A DNA stretch of 64,000 nucleotides from assembly GCA_019925095.2 (NCBI GenBank), contig CM034392.1, positions 16,974,887 through 17,038,886 of the forward strand, written 5' to 3'. The notes beneath the pieces were generated by a model. It made no database searches and was not told where the DNA came from. It was given only the letters and a program-made list of their open reading frames with translations. The stretch comes from Dendrolimus kikuchii. Its lineage: Eukaryota > Arthropoda > Insecta > Lepidoptera > Lasiocampidae. Made by a program: the position numbers and the translations under genes. Position 1 is the stretch's first letter; each line of letters begins with the position of its first letter. Below, in pieces: positions 26,101 through 34,549 of this stretch.

Positions 26101-29100
26101 ATATTTTTATCTCTGATTTGCCTATCTCACAGTTCGAAAGAGCGAATGGGCCCTATCCTACAATTGCGTTCTGGCCATATGGGATACACTTTCTTGTCTA
26201 ATTTCTGACATATAGATCAAATAGTTTTTCTGAAACATGACATTGATATACATAGACAGAAGGAAAGAGGACCCGACGGTCATGACTTACGAAGAATCCG
26301 TTGTGGCTAAAATACCTATGGAATCGTAAAAACGAATTACGCGTCTTAGTAACATCATTTACAATAGTAGCCGTATATAAAATTAAAGTAACTTAAATTT
26401 GATTTGATTTTATAAATAGGTATAATACTAATACTAATAAAAAAAGTTTTGGAGTCGACAATTTGAATATCACTAATAGAAAAACGAATAGGGTTGTATA
26501 GAATTGTTGTCACTGTTCCCACGTTGACTTGCATTGCATGGCTTGCACGCTGCGAATGTTCGCTGAACAAGAAGCGCGGTTGGCAGGAGCTGTACCACCA
26601 CTCGTACCAGCGCGTGGGCGTCGTCTTCGCCTCCATCACCAACTACCACGAGTTCTACATGGAGCTTGACGGGAATAACCAGGGCATGGAGTGCCTCAGG
26701 TTGCTCAACGAGATCATTGCCGATTTTGATGAGGTAATTGATATATAATTCAAATTATTAGTACACTAGATAACAAGTTTTGAAGGACTACATTGCTATG
26801 ACATACTGTTCGGAGATTTTTGATCAGAATTATTAGGGAATGAAAAGACCGTACATATGTTTTAAATGAATGAAGTATTTATAAAATACCACATTAATGT
26901 TCAGTATAATCTAAAACAACTACATACATATATAACTTTACGCCAGTTCCCTTGCGGGGTAGGCACGAACAACAGAGCGCCATTTAGGCGCCTAAAACAA
27001 CTAATAAGTAATTTAAAAATTTAACTTAAATTTACTACAAATATTCAAGTGTCTATTAGCACTTTCTTTTTATCTGTGTTAATGCGAAGCCATTTGCCTA
27101 ATCCTTTTGAAATTTTTAATATATATTTTTTTTAATTTTTAATGTCCGTGTTATGGAGGAGCTGTATCGCCTCGACGTTCACATGGTCACATGACGATGA
27201 AGCCGATGCTTGTATTCAGCGTCCTTCCTAATTGTGCTGGTGACGATTTCCACTTTCAGGTCTAGATGGAGGTTGCCCGATCTAATGTACGATGATGCGT
27301 TTACGATCCTTTCAGTACTTAAAACAGTTTTTTATAAATCAGTCTTCATAACATTTTGCATACTCAACTTTGGCGCCGCATGATAACAATTTTAATTTTT
27401 CGTTTTCTAATTTCAGCTTTTAGGCGAAGATCGCTTCAGTGCAATAGATAAAATAAAAACAGTAGGTTCGACATACATGGCGGCCGTTGGTTTGATACCA
27501 GATAAAAAGATGTCGGATGAGCCCAGCAGTCGCAAGCACATGGCCACACTCGTCGAATTCGTGTTTGCAATGCGCGACAAACTGAAAGACATCAATGACA
27601 ATTCTTACAATAACTTCATGCTGCGAGTCGGTAAGTTATTTACTATTACTAATAAACGCCATACATTTCATACGTCATTAAAAAGTAACAAGATTCTATA
27701 AGAACTAGTTAAAAATAAACGCACTTTTCAAAATAATGTTAGAATTTCATTTCTTGCTGTGAATTACCTGATTTCGTAATTTGTTTTATGCATAAAAGCA
27801 TGATAAAAGTAAGTTTGCATAGATATATATTTCTCTTTCACGGTCTTGGTAATTAATGGGTTATTATAATATTTGATAACTAAGACGCTTCAGTAACGGA
27901 AACGATCTCCCAATATTATTTATAGCCAAAAAGGAATACCTTTATCATTCTATTTCACATTATAATTATTATAATGAATAATCCTTTTTAAGTTCTAATG
28001 AAATGATTATTATATTTAAGGATTAAATGTTGGGCCTGTTGTCGCTGGAGTAATAGGCGCAAGAAAACCTCAATACGATATTTGGGGTAATACAGTTAAT
28101 GTCGCATCTCGGATGGACTCGACCGGTTTACCAAATCACACGCAAGTAACCGAGGAGGTCTATCAGGTGCTCAAGGACATGCCCTATCAATTTGTATGCA
28201 GGGGCAAGGTCAAAGTGAAAGGAAAGGGAGAGATGACGACGTATTTTTTAACGGATAGAGCACCTGCTAATGGAAATGTACAAAATACGACGAACACTCA
28301 AACGCTGAATCCGCCTACAGCGTTCGGTGGGGTAGCGACTCCTTTGGCTATGCTGCAGAATTCAGCCAGAAGAGCAGCCGCCCAGCCTTCGAGGTTGCCT
28401 CCATTGAGGGAGGCCTCCGTCGCTGGCGAGAACGAACCGTTGCTGCCCTCAAATGGTCATCAGAGCAACGGTAATCACAAGGGCAGCAAAGGACGGAGAA
28501 TCAAAGAACAAGATGAGACGCCCCCTCCTCCACCTCCACATGGCTTGACGGGAAATCCTCGTTGGCCCCCTCCTCGCGCGCTCGTACCCCCTTGGCCCCG
28601 TCCACAGGAGCCTCGTCCACCCGCTGCTCACAAGCGAAGGGCGCCAACGAGATTACCGAGACCTCGTTCTAGTGAAAGCTTGCCTCTCGCCCGAAGTCCC
28701 CGAGTGCACTCCTCTGCCGATGAGCTCAGTTCTCTCACACGTTCGCCAAGTTTAAGTTCTTCGGATGAGAGCTATTCGCGAACCACCGATGCCTCCCCCT
28801 CTCCACCACGCGCTGCTCAGTGGCTTCCCCCCGCAAGGCCTCAGCGTTCCAGTCCCAACACTGGTTATGACTATCCCCTTCGAAACTCCAAGCCGGTTCC
28901 GAATCACATCAACGATATTTATGCCAAACACAAAATTACCAAAAAGCCGTCTCTTGAGGATAAGTTTTTAGATGGAAGCATAGACTTTCAAAAGGAGGAG
29001 GAGAAATTGCAGAGGAGCATAATAAATATGCTCCATGCTTCGGCTAAGAAGGACGGTTGTTGTCAGACGGATAAAAAGGAGGCGGCGAGTCGCCTCACGC

Positions 29101-32100
29101 AACGGGCTGGCTCCTTCTCCAGTTCTGGCAGTCGGCCGAATAATTTGAAGCATTTAAATCACGACGTTAGAGAGGTGTATACAAAAAGAAGTCCTACGGA
29201 TGTCGCGTGCGTCCCGCCTTTCGAGAGGGAGATTCAGAGACTGCTCGATGACAAGAATTTAATTAAAAATAACCCACAGAAAACAGAACGCAAGGAACTA
29301 AAATTGGAGCTTAGGTAATTTAGATTACTTTTTCAATATTAAAAATATGAATTTTGAATGTTGCTATTAATAGTTTCAAGTTTATTTGATTCCGATTATA
29401 TTTTTCATTAAGAAATTTTGCAAGTAATATCCATAGATAGGTATGTCAAGTTTCAAGGAAATATGTGGTTCTCAATTATAAGTAACTCTTTTCCAACTAC
29501 ATCTTGTAGTACTTTCTGTTTAGTAATGTAAAAATTTTTATGTTCCATGTGACGGTAAAAAGTTTTCTATTAAAACTGAATTATATGGTTCATCCGAATG
29601 AAATCAATTAGGTTGAAAGGTGCAGAAATAATAGGAAACGATGACATTCAACGAAATTGAATTTGTTTCATGTTTACTTGAATAATTTTATTTGCTTCAT
29701 CCAAATTGTAAGACAAAAGTGAACCGTGTAATATCATGTTTATTGCTTCGAATTCTATCTTAACAGTTTTATTTCCGTCGCTTGGAATGCAAATACACTT
29801 TTATTAAAAGTACGAACTTTACTCTCTTTTTGCACAAACAACTATTGTCTTTTTTTTCTCTCATTCACAGGGGACAAAATACAGTTCTTGAGCCAGTTCG
29901 TAATTGTAACAATAATAACAGCAGTCCCTTGCATGCGGTGGGTTTGGCGGCCATTACGCAAGTGGCGCGCCAGGAGACGGCCTCCGAGTCACGGCCTCCA
30001 GACCCTCAGCGCCCCGTCCCCGCCAACGAGTTCCCGGGAGTATTACCTACCGACGTAGTTGTTGAACTACCCTCGCCTACACATTCTAGGGAACAAAATG
30101 CCAGGTGAACTCAAAATTAGGTTTTTAAAAATGTGACTTTATCCCAGCTTAGATAATTTTTGTAAAAAGTCTTTGTTTTCTGTTCAGTCCGCCCTGTGAG
30201 AGGAAAACGGAAATGATAAAAAATGTGAAGGAAAAACACGATAAAGAAATCCAGGATCGACTACACAACCGGGTAAATTTATTTGTTTTTAAATAGCTTA
30301 CACAAATTATTTTTTTATAGTAAATAAATGAATGACAAATCTGCTAGTAGTGGCACGGCCTCTTTAATTGGCAAGCAAAGAGATTTTTTAGTCTGCCAAT
30401 TATTTATCCTGTCTGCAAATATATTGCGTCATTTGGAGATGAAGAATTTTGGCTACTTTTTATTGTAAAATCAATTAACAAAACGTGCTTAAAATTAGTA
30501 TTAAGTAATAAGTATTTGTTATTAATCGTCTTAAAGCAACCCATTACTGGAATACCCGTTCATATTTCGTTTAGTGAGAGTATGAGAGCTTCTTCTATGC
30601 ATTAGTGTTGGCATTAACATAGTTAAAGATTTGCACTCTGTGACCGATGTCTATGTATATATATTATCATCCGCCACTATTAAATTTGGGCCTCCCTATT
30701 TTTATGGAACGACAGTATACGTGCTACGCTTATCGTAAGCGGATTTTTGGTTTGCATCAGCTACATTAACATGTAGGTTTCATCGCATATTCCATACATC
30801 ATCAATATGGGATAGAAAAATTGCCTCAGCGGTAATTGCTTCTCGGCCAGGATTTGAATTCGCGTCGTTGAAACGAGACGCGAGGACGTCATCTACTATG
30901 AATATTTGTTAGTGAAATTTAAGAGAAACACCAGTTTTAAAATAGTTAATCTAGAAAAGAACGCTCACTTGGATGACCGAATAAACACAGGACTACTTAA
31001 AAATGTTAAACTTAATTTCTTACCCAAAATATCCGTATCGCCATCTAGCGAAGGTGGAGATAACCATAAGAATAATTAAAACTGCATTTGTCACTGTCGT
31101 TACTATAACGATGTATTTATTGGTGTATTGCAACGCTGGTACCAATATAACGCGATCGGAGCTCCATCTTTTGGGCTATATTCGTCTATCCTTGGGGAAC
31201 AGTACTTTTTTCTGGACGAAAGGTACTTTTTTCTATACCCCTGATTTGAAAATTTCATTACGATCTGTTGCGTAGTTAAGGCGTGAAAACTTCACAAATA
31301 AACTAACTCACATTCGTATTTATTTTATTAGTTAAGAATTTAAAGATTGTGGATAAATATGTAAGTTGCCGGAGTCTGTTTTTCCCGATATCTACAGCCT
31401 AGATGTCTGCAAGTCCTGTGTGAATGGGTATTTTTTAGGTAAGCGTGCTTCACCTTAAACTATAATTTTACCTGGTATCGGACAAGAACATGGTCAAGGT
31501 CGAATGTCTACTACAACAATAAAAGAGTAATATAAATTGTTGTGTGCGAAGGTGGCCGCTTCGAACCATAGAGAAATGGCCCTCTACGGTGAGAGTCAAT
31601 CCGAATGGAGTTCGTCGTGTTCGGAGGGCGAGGGCGAGTGCGGCGGGGGCCAGCCGGAGAGCACGGGCTACACGACCGACGACCCCGCGCTCGAGAACGT
31701 GTCCATGCTGAACGAGGCGGGGCTCACGGACGCCGAGGCGGCGCTCAGCGACGTCAACTCGTGCTACTTCGACCGCGACGACGACGTCTCCTCGCGCGCC
31801 TCCTCCCGCCTCCTCGACTCGGAGGCGCTCGTCTCGCTCGAGTCCCTCAGCGCCATCTACGACTCGGACGAGCCCGCGCACAGGTGCTTTTTGTTTCTTT
31901 TTCCTCTAGCCTAGTCTTTCTCTTGGGGACAATTATTTTTATGTTTCTTTTTCATTACATTTTTCTTTTTTATGCTGGTTTGTTTTTGCCTTTTTATATA
32001 TTACTCACTTGTATTTTATTTTGTATATTACGTTATAATCGTTAAACAACACACATAACATGTATAGTATATCCCCAAATACAGGAAATTACGTTTGTGT

Positions 32101-32489
32101 TATGGGTAATATACAATGGATCATTCTAATCGAATGACGGATCATTCGTTTACGAATTTATCATACTAGGAACCGAACCTGGGACCTCTGTGAGCTAGGC
32201 CGGTAAAGGCTTAGCCTACTGAATCACAGAGACTATTGTGTATTTTACTATACTCATTTTACTACTATTAATTTTACTCCTATTCTTCATTTCATAGTTT
32301 AAAAGTTAAACACAATTTTCACGGAAACAATTTACATGCTGCTTATTTATTCATGTGTTTTATTAGATACTAATATGCTAATCGCCCCTCGTGCGCAGGT
32401 ACCTGGCCAACATTCGCACAGTGAGCGAGTCGATCACGAGGAACTTCGGCCAAGCGGCGCACGTGACCGACGGTGAGAGCGACGTCTAG
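13997..32489 (+). CDS. rut: rutabaga-like Ca2+/calmodulin-responsive adenylate cyclase (3' part, spliced)
   Basis: Composite entry for the spliced gene; exons follow separately. The exons join in phase to give: second half of C1, C1b linker with a basic amphipathic stretch, six membrane segments, a full C2 domain and a long Pro/Ser/acidic tail ending at TAG 32487-32489. The protein converts ATP to cAMP at the plasma membrane. Family evidence is the C1 motif [18 protein letters not shown], the C2 motif [19 protein letters not shown] and the phrase [12 protein letters not shown]1 wording is closest to type 1/type 8 cyclases, and the C1b words [15 protein letters not shown] and [12 protein letters not shown] match insect rutabaga, the Ca2+/CaM-stimulated type. 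The N-terminus, membrane segments 1-6 and the first half of C1, with its metal-binding aspartates, are not in the window. A long C-terminal tail is a known rutabaga trait. A different type 1/8-like paralogue is the alternative. Confidence 0.93.
14156..15024 (+). other. rut intron carrying a tRNA-derived SINE
   Basis: This 869-base intron runs gtatgt to gtag. It holds one SINE copy (about 14605-14835, listed separately). The rest is AT-rich with no recognisable feature. A 66-codon open frame at 14302-14502 has no family resemblance and is taken as chance. Confidence 0.8.
14605..14835 (+). mobile_element. tRNA-derived SINE (family S1)
   Basis: 'cacggcctctgtggtggagt' then 'gggctaagcctttgccggcc', a decayed B box (gatatgattcc), 'ctccgttatttactttggtc' and the usual end. 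It lies inside a rut intron. Confidence 0.85.
15025..15169 (+). CDS. rut: rut exon: end of C1 domain
   Basis: The exon begins with T, which completes the glycine codon split from the previous exon, and then reads [20 protein letters not shown] and [20 protein letters not shown], ending [15 protein letters not shown] and the YFI ending are the last strands of the C1 fold and the start of C1b. It ends in phase 0 at AAG before gtaaat. The basic PPPRRRK run at the junction is typical of the exit from C1 in type 1-like cyclases. Confidence 0.95.
15170..15932 (+). other. rut intron, no recognised feature
   Basis: AT-rich intron from gtaaat to attatag. A 60-codon open frame at 15296-15478 shows no family motif and no coding-like third-base pattern. 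I see no repeat copy that I can place. Confidence 0.7.
15933..16106 (+). CDS. rut: rut exon: C1b calmodulin-binding region
   Basis: The 58-codon exon lies in phase 0 between gtcattatag and gtacat. It encodes a Gly/Ser/Arg-rich start followed by [20 protein letters not shown] and [15 protein letters not shown], then [10 protein letters not shown]. The segment from RRKLSF to KFNV is a basic, amphipathic helix-like stretch at the position where mammalian type 1 cyclase and rutabaga bind calmodulin in C1b; the binding itself is inferred. Phase 0 on both sides makes this a cassette-compatible exon. The initial ATG codon is an internal methionine, not the start of translation. Confidence 0.93.
16437..16496 (+). 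CDS. candidate 60-base rut exon in C1b
   Basis: A pyrimidine tract ending cttcag (16421-16436) is followed by exactly 60 open bases and then a good donor, gtaagc. In phase 0, which is the phase of both flanking exons, it would add [20 protein letters not shown] with no stop. The composition (basic plus PPP) would suit a linker. There is no homology that I can recognise, so it may be a chance splice-site pair or an optional cassette exon. It lies between the calmodulin-binding exon and the GC-rich candidate exon at 16869. Confidence 0.33.
16869..17066 (+). CDS. candidate GC-rich rut exon extending the C1b linker
   Basis: An island of high GC in an AT-rich intron. In frame from GTG at 16869 (after tggcag) almost every codon ends in G or C, as in the confirmed exons at 26587 and 31552. 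The peptide begins [20 protein letters not shown] and includes [11 protein letters not shown], a [13 protein letters not shown] stretch and [13 protein letters not shown]: a helix, a disordered stretch and a second helix. From 16869 to 17066 is 198 bases and keeps phase 0. The acceptor lacks a pyrimidine tract and the donor proposed at 17067 (gtcgac) is poor, so the right edge is uncertain; the frame stays open to TGA at 17184. Mammalian type 1 cyclase has a KRRAL word at the matching place, so a C1b insert is plausible. Antisense and other-frame openings here are shadows. Confidence 0.5.
17067..19447 (+). other. rut intron, mostly featureless
   Basis: AT-rich sequence between the candidate GC-rich exon and the exon at 19448. 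I see one imperfect hairpin (17738-17828, see findings) but no repeat family member I can name. Open frames at 17364-17582, 18419-18619 and 18597-18788 carry no motif. Confidence 0.6.
19448..19633 (+). CDS. rut: rut exon: end of C1b, approach to second membrane cassette
   Basis: Phase-0 exon of 62 codons between ttttacag and gtacaa. It reads [20 protein letters not shown], then [20 protein letters not shown] and [20 protein letters not shown]. The '[12 protein letters not shown]' helix and the 'LTLCFKD' strand are the conserved end of C1b just before membrane segment 7 in rutabaga and type 1 cyclases. The [10 protein letters not shown] start is strongly basic and could be a kinase or calmodulin contact site (inference). 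Confidence 0.95.
19753..20065 (+). mobile_element. short retroposon (copy B) with A-rich tail
   Basis: About 313 bases, nearly the same as 10175-10490. It starts atccgtgcaggaacgg and ends ctgcaat followed by an A-run. A perfect 8-base stem with loop ccgc lies at 19999-20018 (gatggtaa/ttaccatc). A 3' hairpin next to an A-tail is what a LINE reverse transcriptase would recognise, so this is probably a 5'-truncated LINE end or a SINE using that machinery. It sits in the rut intron 19634-20438. The long antisense open frame over it is not a gene. Confidence 0.75.
20439..20717 (+). CDS. rut: rut exon: membrane segments 7-9
   Basis: 93 codons in phase 0 between ttttccag and gtaagt. Three hydrophobic segments are visible: [18 protein letters not shown], then [20 protein letters not shown], then [18 protein letters not shown]. 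Together with the next two exons they make the second six-helix cassette (M2) that anchors C2. A short Arg-rich loop ([15 protein letters not shown]) follows the second segment. High confidence from phase, splice sites and position. Confidence 0.94.
21190..21560 (+). repeat. family R1 interspersed repeat, plus orientation
   Basis: Starts aggatatacccgcgacttcg with tccacgcttgacttgaaatt after it, and ends near the 'gtttttacgtgaatcccg' phrase. It is one of nine copies in the window (see the copy at 43745-44530 for the fullest description). It accounts for the open frame at 21349-21531, whose peptide recurs in other copies. It lies in the rut intron 20718-21639. Confidence 0.75.
21640..21938 (+). 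CDS. rut: rut exon: extracellular loop and membrane segments 10-11
   Basis: From [20 protein letters not shown] after ttatttcag, through [20 protein letters not shown] and [20 protein letters not shown] to DCYDRMTE. The first third is a Cys-containing extracellular loop with an NVT N-glycosylation sequon, as in the fifth extracellular loop of mammalian cyclases. Two membrane segments follow. The exon ends in phase 2 (GA before gtaagt); the next exon supplies C to make Asp. Confidence 0.95.
22431..22590 (+). CDS. rut: rut exon: membrane segment 12 and entry to C2
   Basis: After tttctttcag the first base completes Asp, then [40 protein letters not shown] and [13 protein letters not shown]. The last membrane helix is followed by the conserved LDFLW helix, which starts the signalling coiled coil leading into C2. 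It ends in phase 0 before gtatgt. The 2180-base intron that follows contains a diverged SINE and the first mariner. Confidence 0.95.
23100..23315 (+). mobile_element. diverged tRNA-derived SINE (family S1)
   Basis: Aligns by eye to the S1 copies at 14605 and 62571: 'gcgtcctctatggcttagtag', 'tcgatatggtaaatttcg', and an end resembling 'ggaatatacaatgtattc'. The B-box position has decayed. It lies 50 bases before the mariner, so the two insertions are independent. Confidence 0.55.
23369..24646 (-). mobile_element. mariner transposon with intact ends, inside a rut intron
   Basis: The ends are inverted repeats: ggtctttacatatgaaattg at the left and the complement of ggtccttacatatgaagttg at the right, extending through ggcgttttgt. 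Both are flanked by TA (23367-23368 and 24647-24648), the mariner target duplication. The length of 1278 bases is typical of mariner. The single gene inside is broken (next entry). It inserted into the rut intron between the exons at 22431 and 24771, antisense to rut. Confidence 0.93.
23444..24461 (-). pseudogene. mariner transposase, frameshifted
   Basis: The start is ATG at 24461 ([14 protein letters not shown]) and the original stop is TAA at 23444-23446, about 339 codons, normal for the family. A paired helix-turn-helix DNA-binding region occupies the first third, with the GRPETK AT-hook-like link between its halves. Then come the catalytic motifs [20 protein letters not shown] and [13 protein letters not shown]. 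The second catalytic Asp is replaced by Glu (QEN for the usual QDN/HDN). Two frameshifts are visible: near 24120-24130, where the frame leaves '..[10 protein letters not shown]' and continues as [13 protein letters not shown], and near 23590, after HFFRNLDNF. It cannot make an active enzyme as it stands. Confidence 0.93.
24771..24854 (+). CDS. rut: rut exon: first strand of catalytic domain C2
   Basis: A short 28-codon exon between tttttcag and gtaatt: [20 protein letters not shown] then [22 protein letters not shown] is one of the most conserved phrases of animal membrane cyclases, at the junction of the coiled coil and C2. Phase 0 on both sides. It is too short to show up as a long open frame, but the phrase is unmistakable. 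Confidence 0.96.
25080..25415 (+). repeat. family R1 repeat, strongly diverged, plus orientation
   Basis: Begins actaggtttgcccgcgactt then cttccacgcttgac, matching the left end of R1, and shows weak similarity up to about 25415 (ggatttagtatcagtcggat). Its internal part is much changed from the other copies, so this is probably an old insertion. It lies in the rut intron 24855-26586; the rest of that 1.7 kb intron shows nothing I recognise. Confidence 0.5.
26587..26733 (+). CDS. rut: rut exon: C2 domain, metal-site-equivalent strand
   Basis: GC-rich exon of 49 codons after ttggcag, before gtaatt. It reads [49 protein letters not shown]. 'VGVVFASI.N' is the C2 counterpart of the C1 FADI..GFT strand; as usual for C2 it lacks the metal-binding Asp. 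'[15 protein letters not shown]' follows. The acceptor lacks a long pyrimidine tract, but phase and protein match are clear. Confidence 0.95.
26927..26995 (-). mobile_element. LINE 3' end fragment, minus strand
   Basis: The reverse complement of the LINE tail at 2594, 48789 and 61020: 'ttacgccagttcccttgcgg' and 'ggtaggcacgaacaacagag'. Only the last 60 or so bases and a short remnant of the atgt tail remain. It lies in the rut intron 26734-27416; no other element was recognised there. Confidence 0.7.
27417..27630 (+). CDS. rut: rut exon: C2 domain with ATP-base-contacting lysine
   Basis: From [20 protein letters not shown] after aatttcag, through [11 protein letters not shown] and [20 protein letters not shown] to NFMLRVG. 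The Lys of KIKTVGS (codon 27456-27458) corresponds to Lys938 of mammalian AC2 C2, which binds the adenine ring. The exon ends in phase 1 (G before gtaagt) and joins to GA of the next exon to make Gly in RVGLNVGPV. Confidence 0.96.
28021..29314 (+). CDS. rut: rut exon: end of C2 and first part of the long tail
   Basis: A 1294-base exon between tatatttaag and gtaatt. It first completes C2: [20 protein letters not shown] then [15 protein letters not shown], and [15 protein letters not shown]. The substrate residues are intact: Asp (28077-28079), Asn (28098-28100) and Arg (28110-28112), matching AC2 Asp1018, Asn1025 and Arg1029. After about 28250 the protein is low-complexity: a six-proline run followed by HG near 28520, RPPA and PR-rich stretches, then many Ser-Arg-Ser repeats ([18 protein letters not shown]), a more conserved-looking [20 protein letters not shown], and a basic end. 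It ends with AG, completed to Arg by the next exon. Confidence 0.94.
29871..30104 (+). CDS. rut: rut exon: C-terminal tail
   Basis: Between tcattcacag and gtgaac, completing Arg, then [20 protein letters not shown] and [20 protein letters not shown], ending THSREQNAR. Low complexity, Asn- and Pro-rich, no fold visible. Phase fits both neighbours (starts by finishing AG|G, ends AG). Function unknown; such tails in rutabaga are thought to be flexible. Confidence 0.85.
30188..30272 (+). CDS. rut: rut exon: charged segment of tail
   Basis: An 85-base exon only 83 bases after the previous one, between tgttcag and gtaaat. T completes Ser, then [20 protein letters not shown] and IQDRLHNR. The Lys/Glu pattern suggests a short helix. 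Phase 0 at the end. Small size and the very short intron make it easy to miss; splice sites and phase agree. Confidence 0.8.
30273..31551 (+). other. rut intron with one old repeat
   Basis: It contains a diverged 'cattgctgggc'-type repeat at about 30668-30895 (listed). The 90-codon open frame 31003-31275 has a hydrophobic stretch ([17 protein letters not shown]) but no homology, no splice signals that fit rut, and AT-rich third positions, so I do not call it a gene. Confidence 0.6.
30668..30895 (+). mobile_element. 'cattgctgggc' type repeat, diverged
   Basis: 'tcatccgccactattaaat', 'gggatagaaaaattgcctca', 'gcggtaattgcttctcggcc', 'aggatttgaattcgcgtcgt'. The 3' half follows the same order as the 7141 copy. 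It lies in a rut tail intron. Confidence 0.45.
31552..31883 (+). CDS. rut: rut exon: acidic, serine-rich tail
   Basis: A very GC-rich exon (third positions nearly all G/C) of 110 codons. From [20 protein letters not shown] through [20 protein letters not shown] and [20 protein letters not shown] to [20 protein letters not shown] and IYDSDEPAH. Strongly acidic with many Ser next to Asp/Glu, a pattern that casein kinase 2 would favour (inference). The acceptor is gcgaag, unusual but allowed; phase 0 in, phase 2 out before gtgctt. Antisense and +1 open frames over this exon are GC shadows. Confidence 0.88.
32059..32230 (-). mobile_element. tRNA-derived SINE (family S1), minus strand
   Basis: The complement of the S1 unit: 'atccccaaatacaggaaatt', 'gttatgggtaatatacaatg', 'gaaccgaacctgggacctct', and the A-box end 'aggcttagcctactgaatca'. 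It lies in the last rut intron, 31884-32398. Confidence 0.75.
32399..32489 (+). CDS. rut: rut last coding exon, ends in ESDV
   Basis: After gtgcgcag, G completes Arg, then [20 protein letters not shown] and [12 protein letters not shown] at 32487-32489. The last four residues fit the class I PDZ-ligand rule (Ser/Thr at -2, hydrophobic at 0) and equal the ESDV end of NMDA receptor NR2 subunits. The preceding helix-like [15 protein letters not shown] is a possible docking segment. Phase and splice site support it as the true terminal exon. Confidence 0.9.
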
Positions 32490-34159
32490 TATTACACTCG
32501 CGATATGCGACGAGTTGTGATTATATTCGAACGGTTTATATAGGATCGCGGAATAGTGCTCGCAGATATCGATTGACATTTAACGTGGAATTACTTTTCA
32601 GTCAATTGTGATATGACGACATCTCTTAGTGAACGAACTATAAAGTATTCGAAATAACGTTGATCATGTAGAAAATTGGCTCTCTATTGCAATCGAAGTT
32701 CAATACTCAATGCATAACAATCCAAAAAAAATGTGTTTCGTATAATAATATAACGATGTACTAAATTTGTTTTAAGACATTTTCCTAACTGCTAACGAGC
32801 CTCTCTTTAGTTCTATTTGTAAATGTGTCAATATGTACCTAACGTTAGTACTGTATGATATTCATGTACAGTCTATGTGCCATCTGATGGCGCAAGCGCA
32901 TCATCTGGACAGTGGGAGATGATCTCTACAATTATAAGGTGCTCTGATTTAGATTTATTTGTGGTTTGTCTTGTGATACGATGTAGGAAATTGTATGTGA
33001 ACGACCAATATGTTGGAAAAAAAAACATTTTGCTGTTGGGGCTGGTCCCTGGGCTGTAAAATGTGTTGTAGATGACGTTGACTGAAGTAGAAGGGCAAAG
33101 TGTGAGCTAACTGTTTAAGTATAATGCATTTCAATATTATCTTAGAGTTAAAAATTGTTACCATAGGCTGGTACGCTTTATAGTATTGCTTTCTCCAGTA
33201 TAGCATATCCCGTAAGTTGTGGCATAATGAGTTCTATTTTTACATAAACCATTGATTAAAAGGAAACAGATACAGAAGGTTTAATTAATATAAAGAGTTG
33301 AACCACAACACATACATGTGCACATAACATAATGTATACTTTGTATGTATGTTTGTATACAATTTTCCCGATGAAACTATGAAACTGATACTACGGATGT
33401 CGACAAGCGCTCGTGTCTACTTTCATAGCGATGTTTGTGTATGCTAATGTGAATGCATGTGCACATTTATGCGTATGCGTTTATATGTATGTGCTTTGGT
33501 TTCGATCCTTTTTCTATTTATATAATTTTCTGTGTAATTTCAATATATTATAGTGAAGAAATGTTTATTGTTAAATTCTAGTCACTACTCGAAATTGTGG
33601 TCTTATTAACTTCGAATATTAAAATTAAGGACAAAAGCAATTTTATTTCTGCAACTAATTCTATTCAATACAAATCGAAGTCGTAAAATTGTAAGGTGAC
33701 AACCGTGGAACTCGAAAGTACAACCGATACATATAAACCATTAGTGAATATTTGTTCTAGAATATTCTCAGTATTTATGAAAATCAGTTATTATTTGAAT
33801 TTTAATAATATTTTATTGTTGTAAAAAAAATTCGTGTCAATTGTTACTTTATATACATTTACAATCCATTTCAATTATTATATTATTATGACACTTGTCT
33901 AATAAGTTAAATTACTTGACTAGAGTACTTAATGACGAGATTTTTTAGTATATTTTTGGTTTACTGTTATTTCTGTGTAAGGGAGGTTTATCCAAAGTTA
34001 AATTAACTCCAGATTAGTATATCTGTTAAAGGAACATTTTCATTTAAATGTATTTATGAAGAAATGTAAGTGCAATATAATTTGTATTTTGCCGTTATAG
34101 TGTTTTGTATATTATCCTATTTAAATGACAATAGGGAATGTGCATGTAACATTTATATA

Positions 34160-34462
34160 TTTTAACTAGAATAAGCCGGGACTTCGTTCACGCTTGACTT
34201 GAAATTCCCGCGGAATTACCGGGACAGCATTTTAAGCTAATTTTTACGCACTCGAACAACTAAAAACAGCTCCTGGAAAATTTCCACCGGATTCCCGCAA
34301 TAAAAATTAGCGCAGATTAAGTCTACGAATTTGCTGTCGATTAGCGAAAACCGCATTGAAATCGGTCCAGTTATTTTTATGTAAATCCTGAGGAAACACA
34401 AACCGACAAACAGACAAGAAATCTAAAAAAAATTACATCGTGTTCTTCGTCGCTTATATTAT

Positions 34463-34549
<87 letters not shown>

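Noticed and set aside
28449..29153. Minus frames 28449-28631 and 28968-29153 and plus frame 28765-28971
   Set aside because: Shadows inside the 1294-base rut exon.
31003..31275. 90-codon frame with a membrane-like segment in a rut intron
   Set aside because: AT-rich third positions, no homology, no fitting splice phase.
31468..31881. Minus-strand 137-codon frame, and 31605-32045 in another plus frame
   Set aside because: Shadows of the GC-rich rut tail exon; Arg/Ala/Gly-rich peptide typical of frame shifts in high-GC3 coding DNA.
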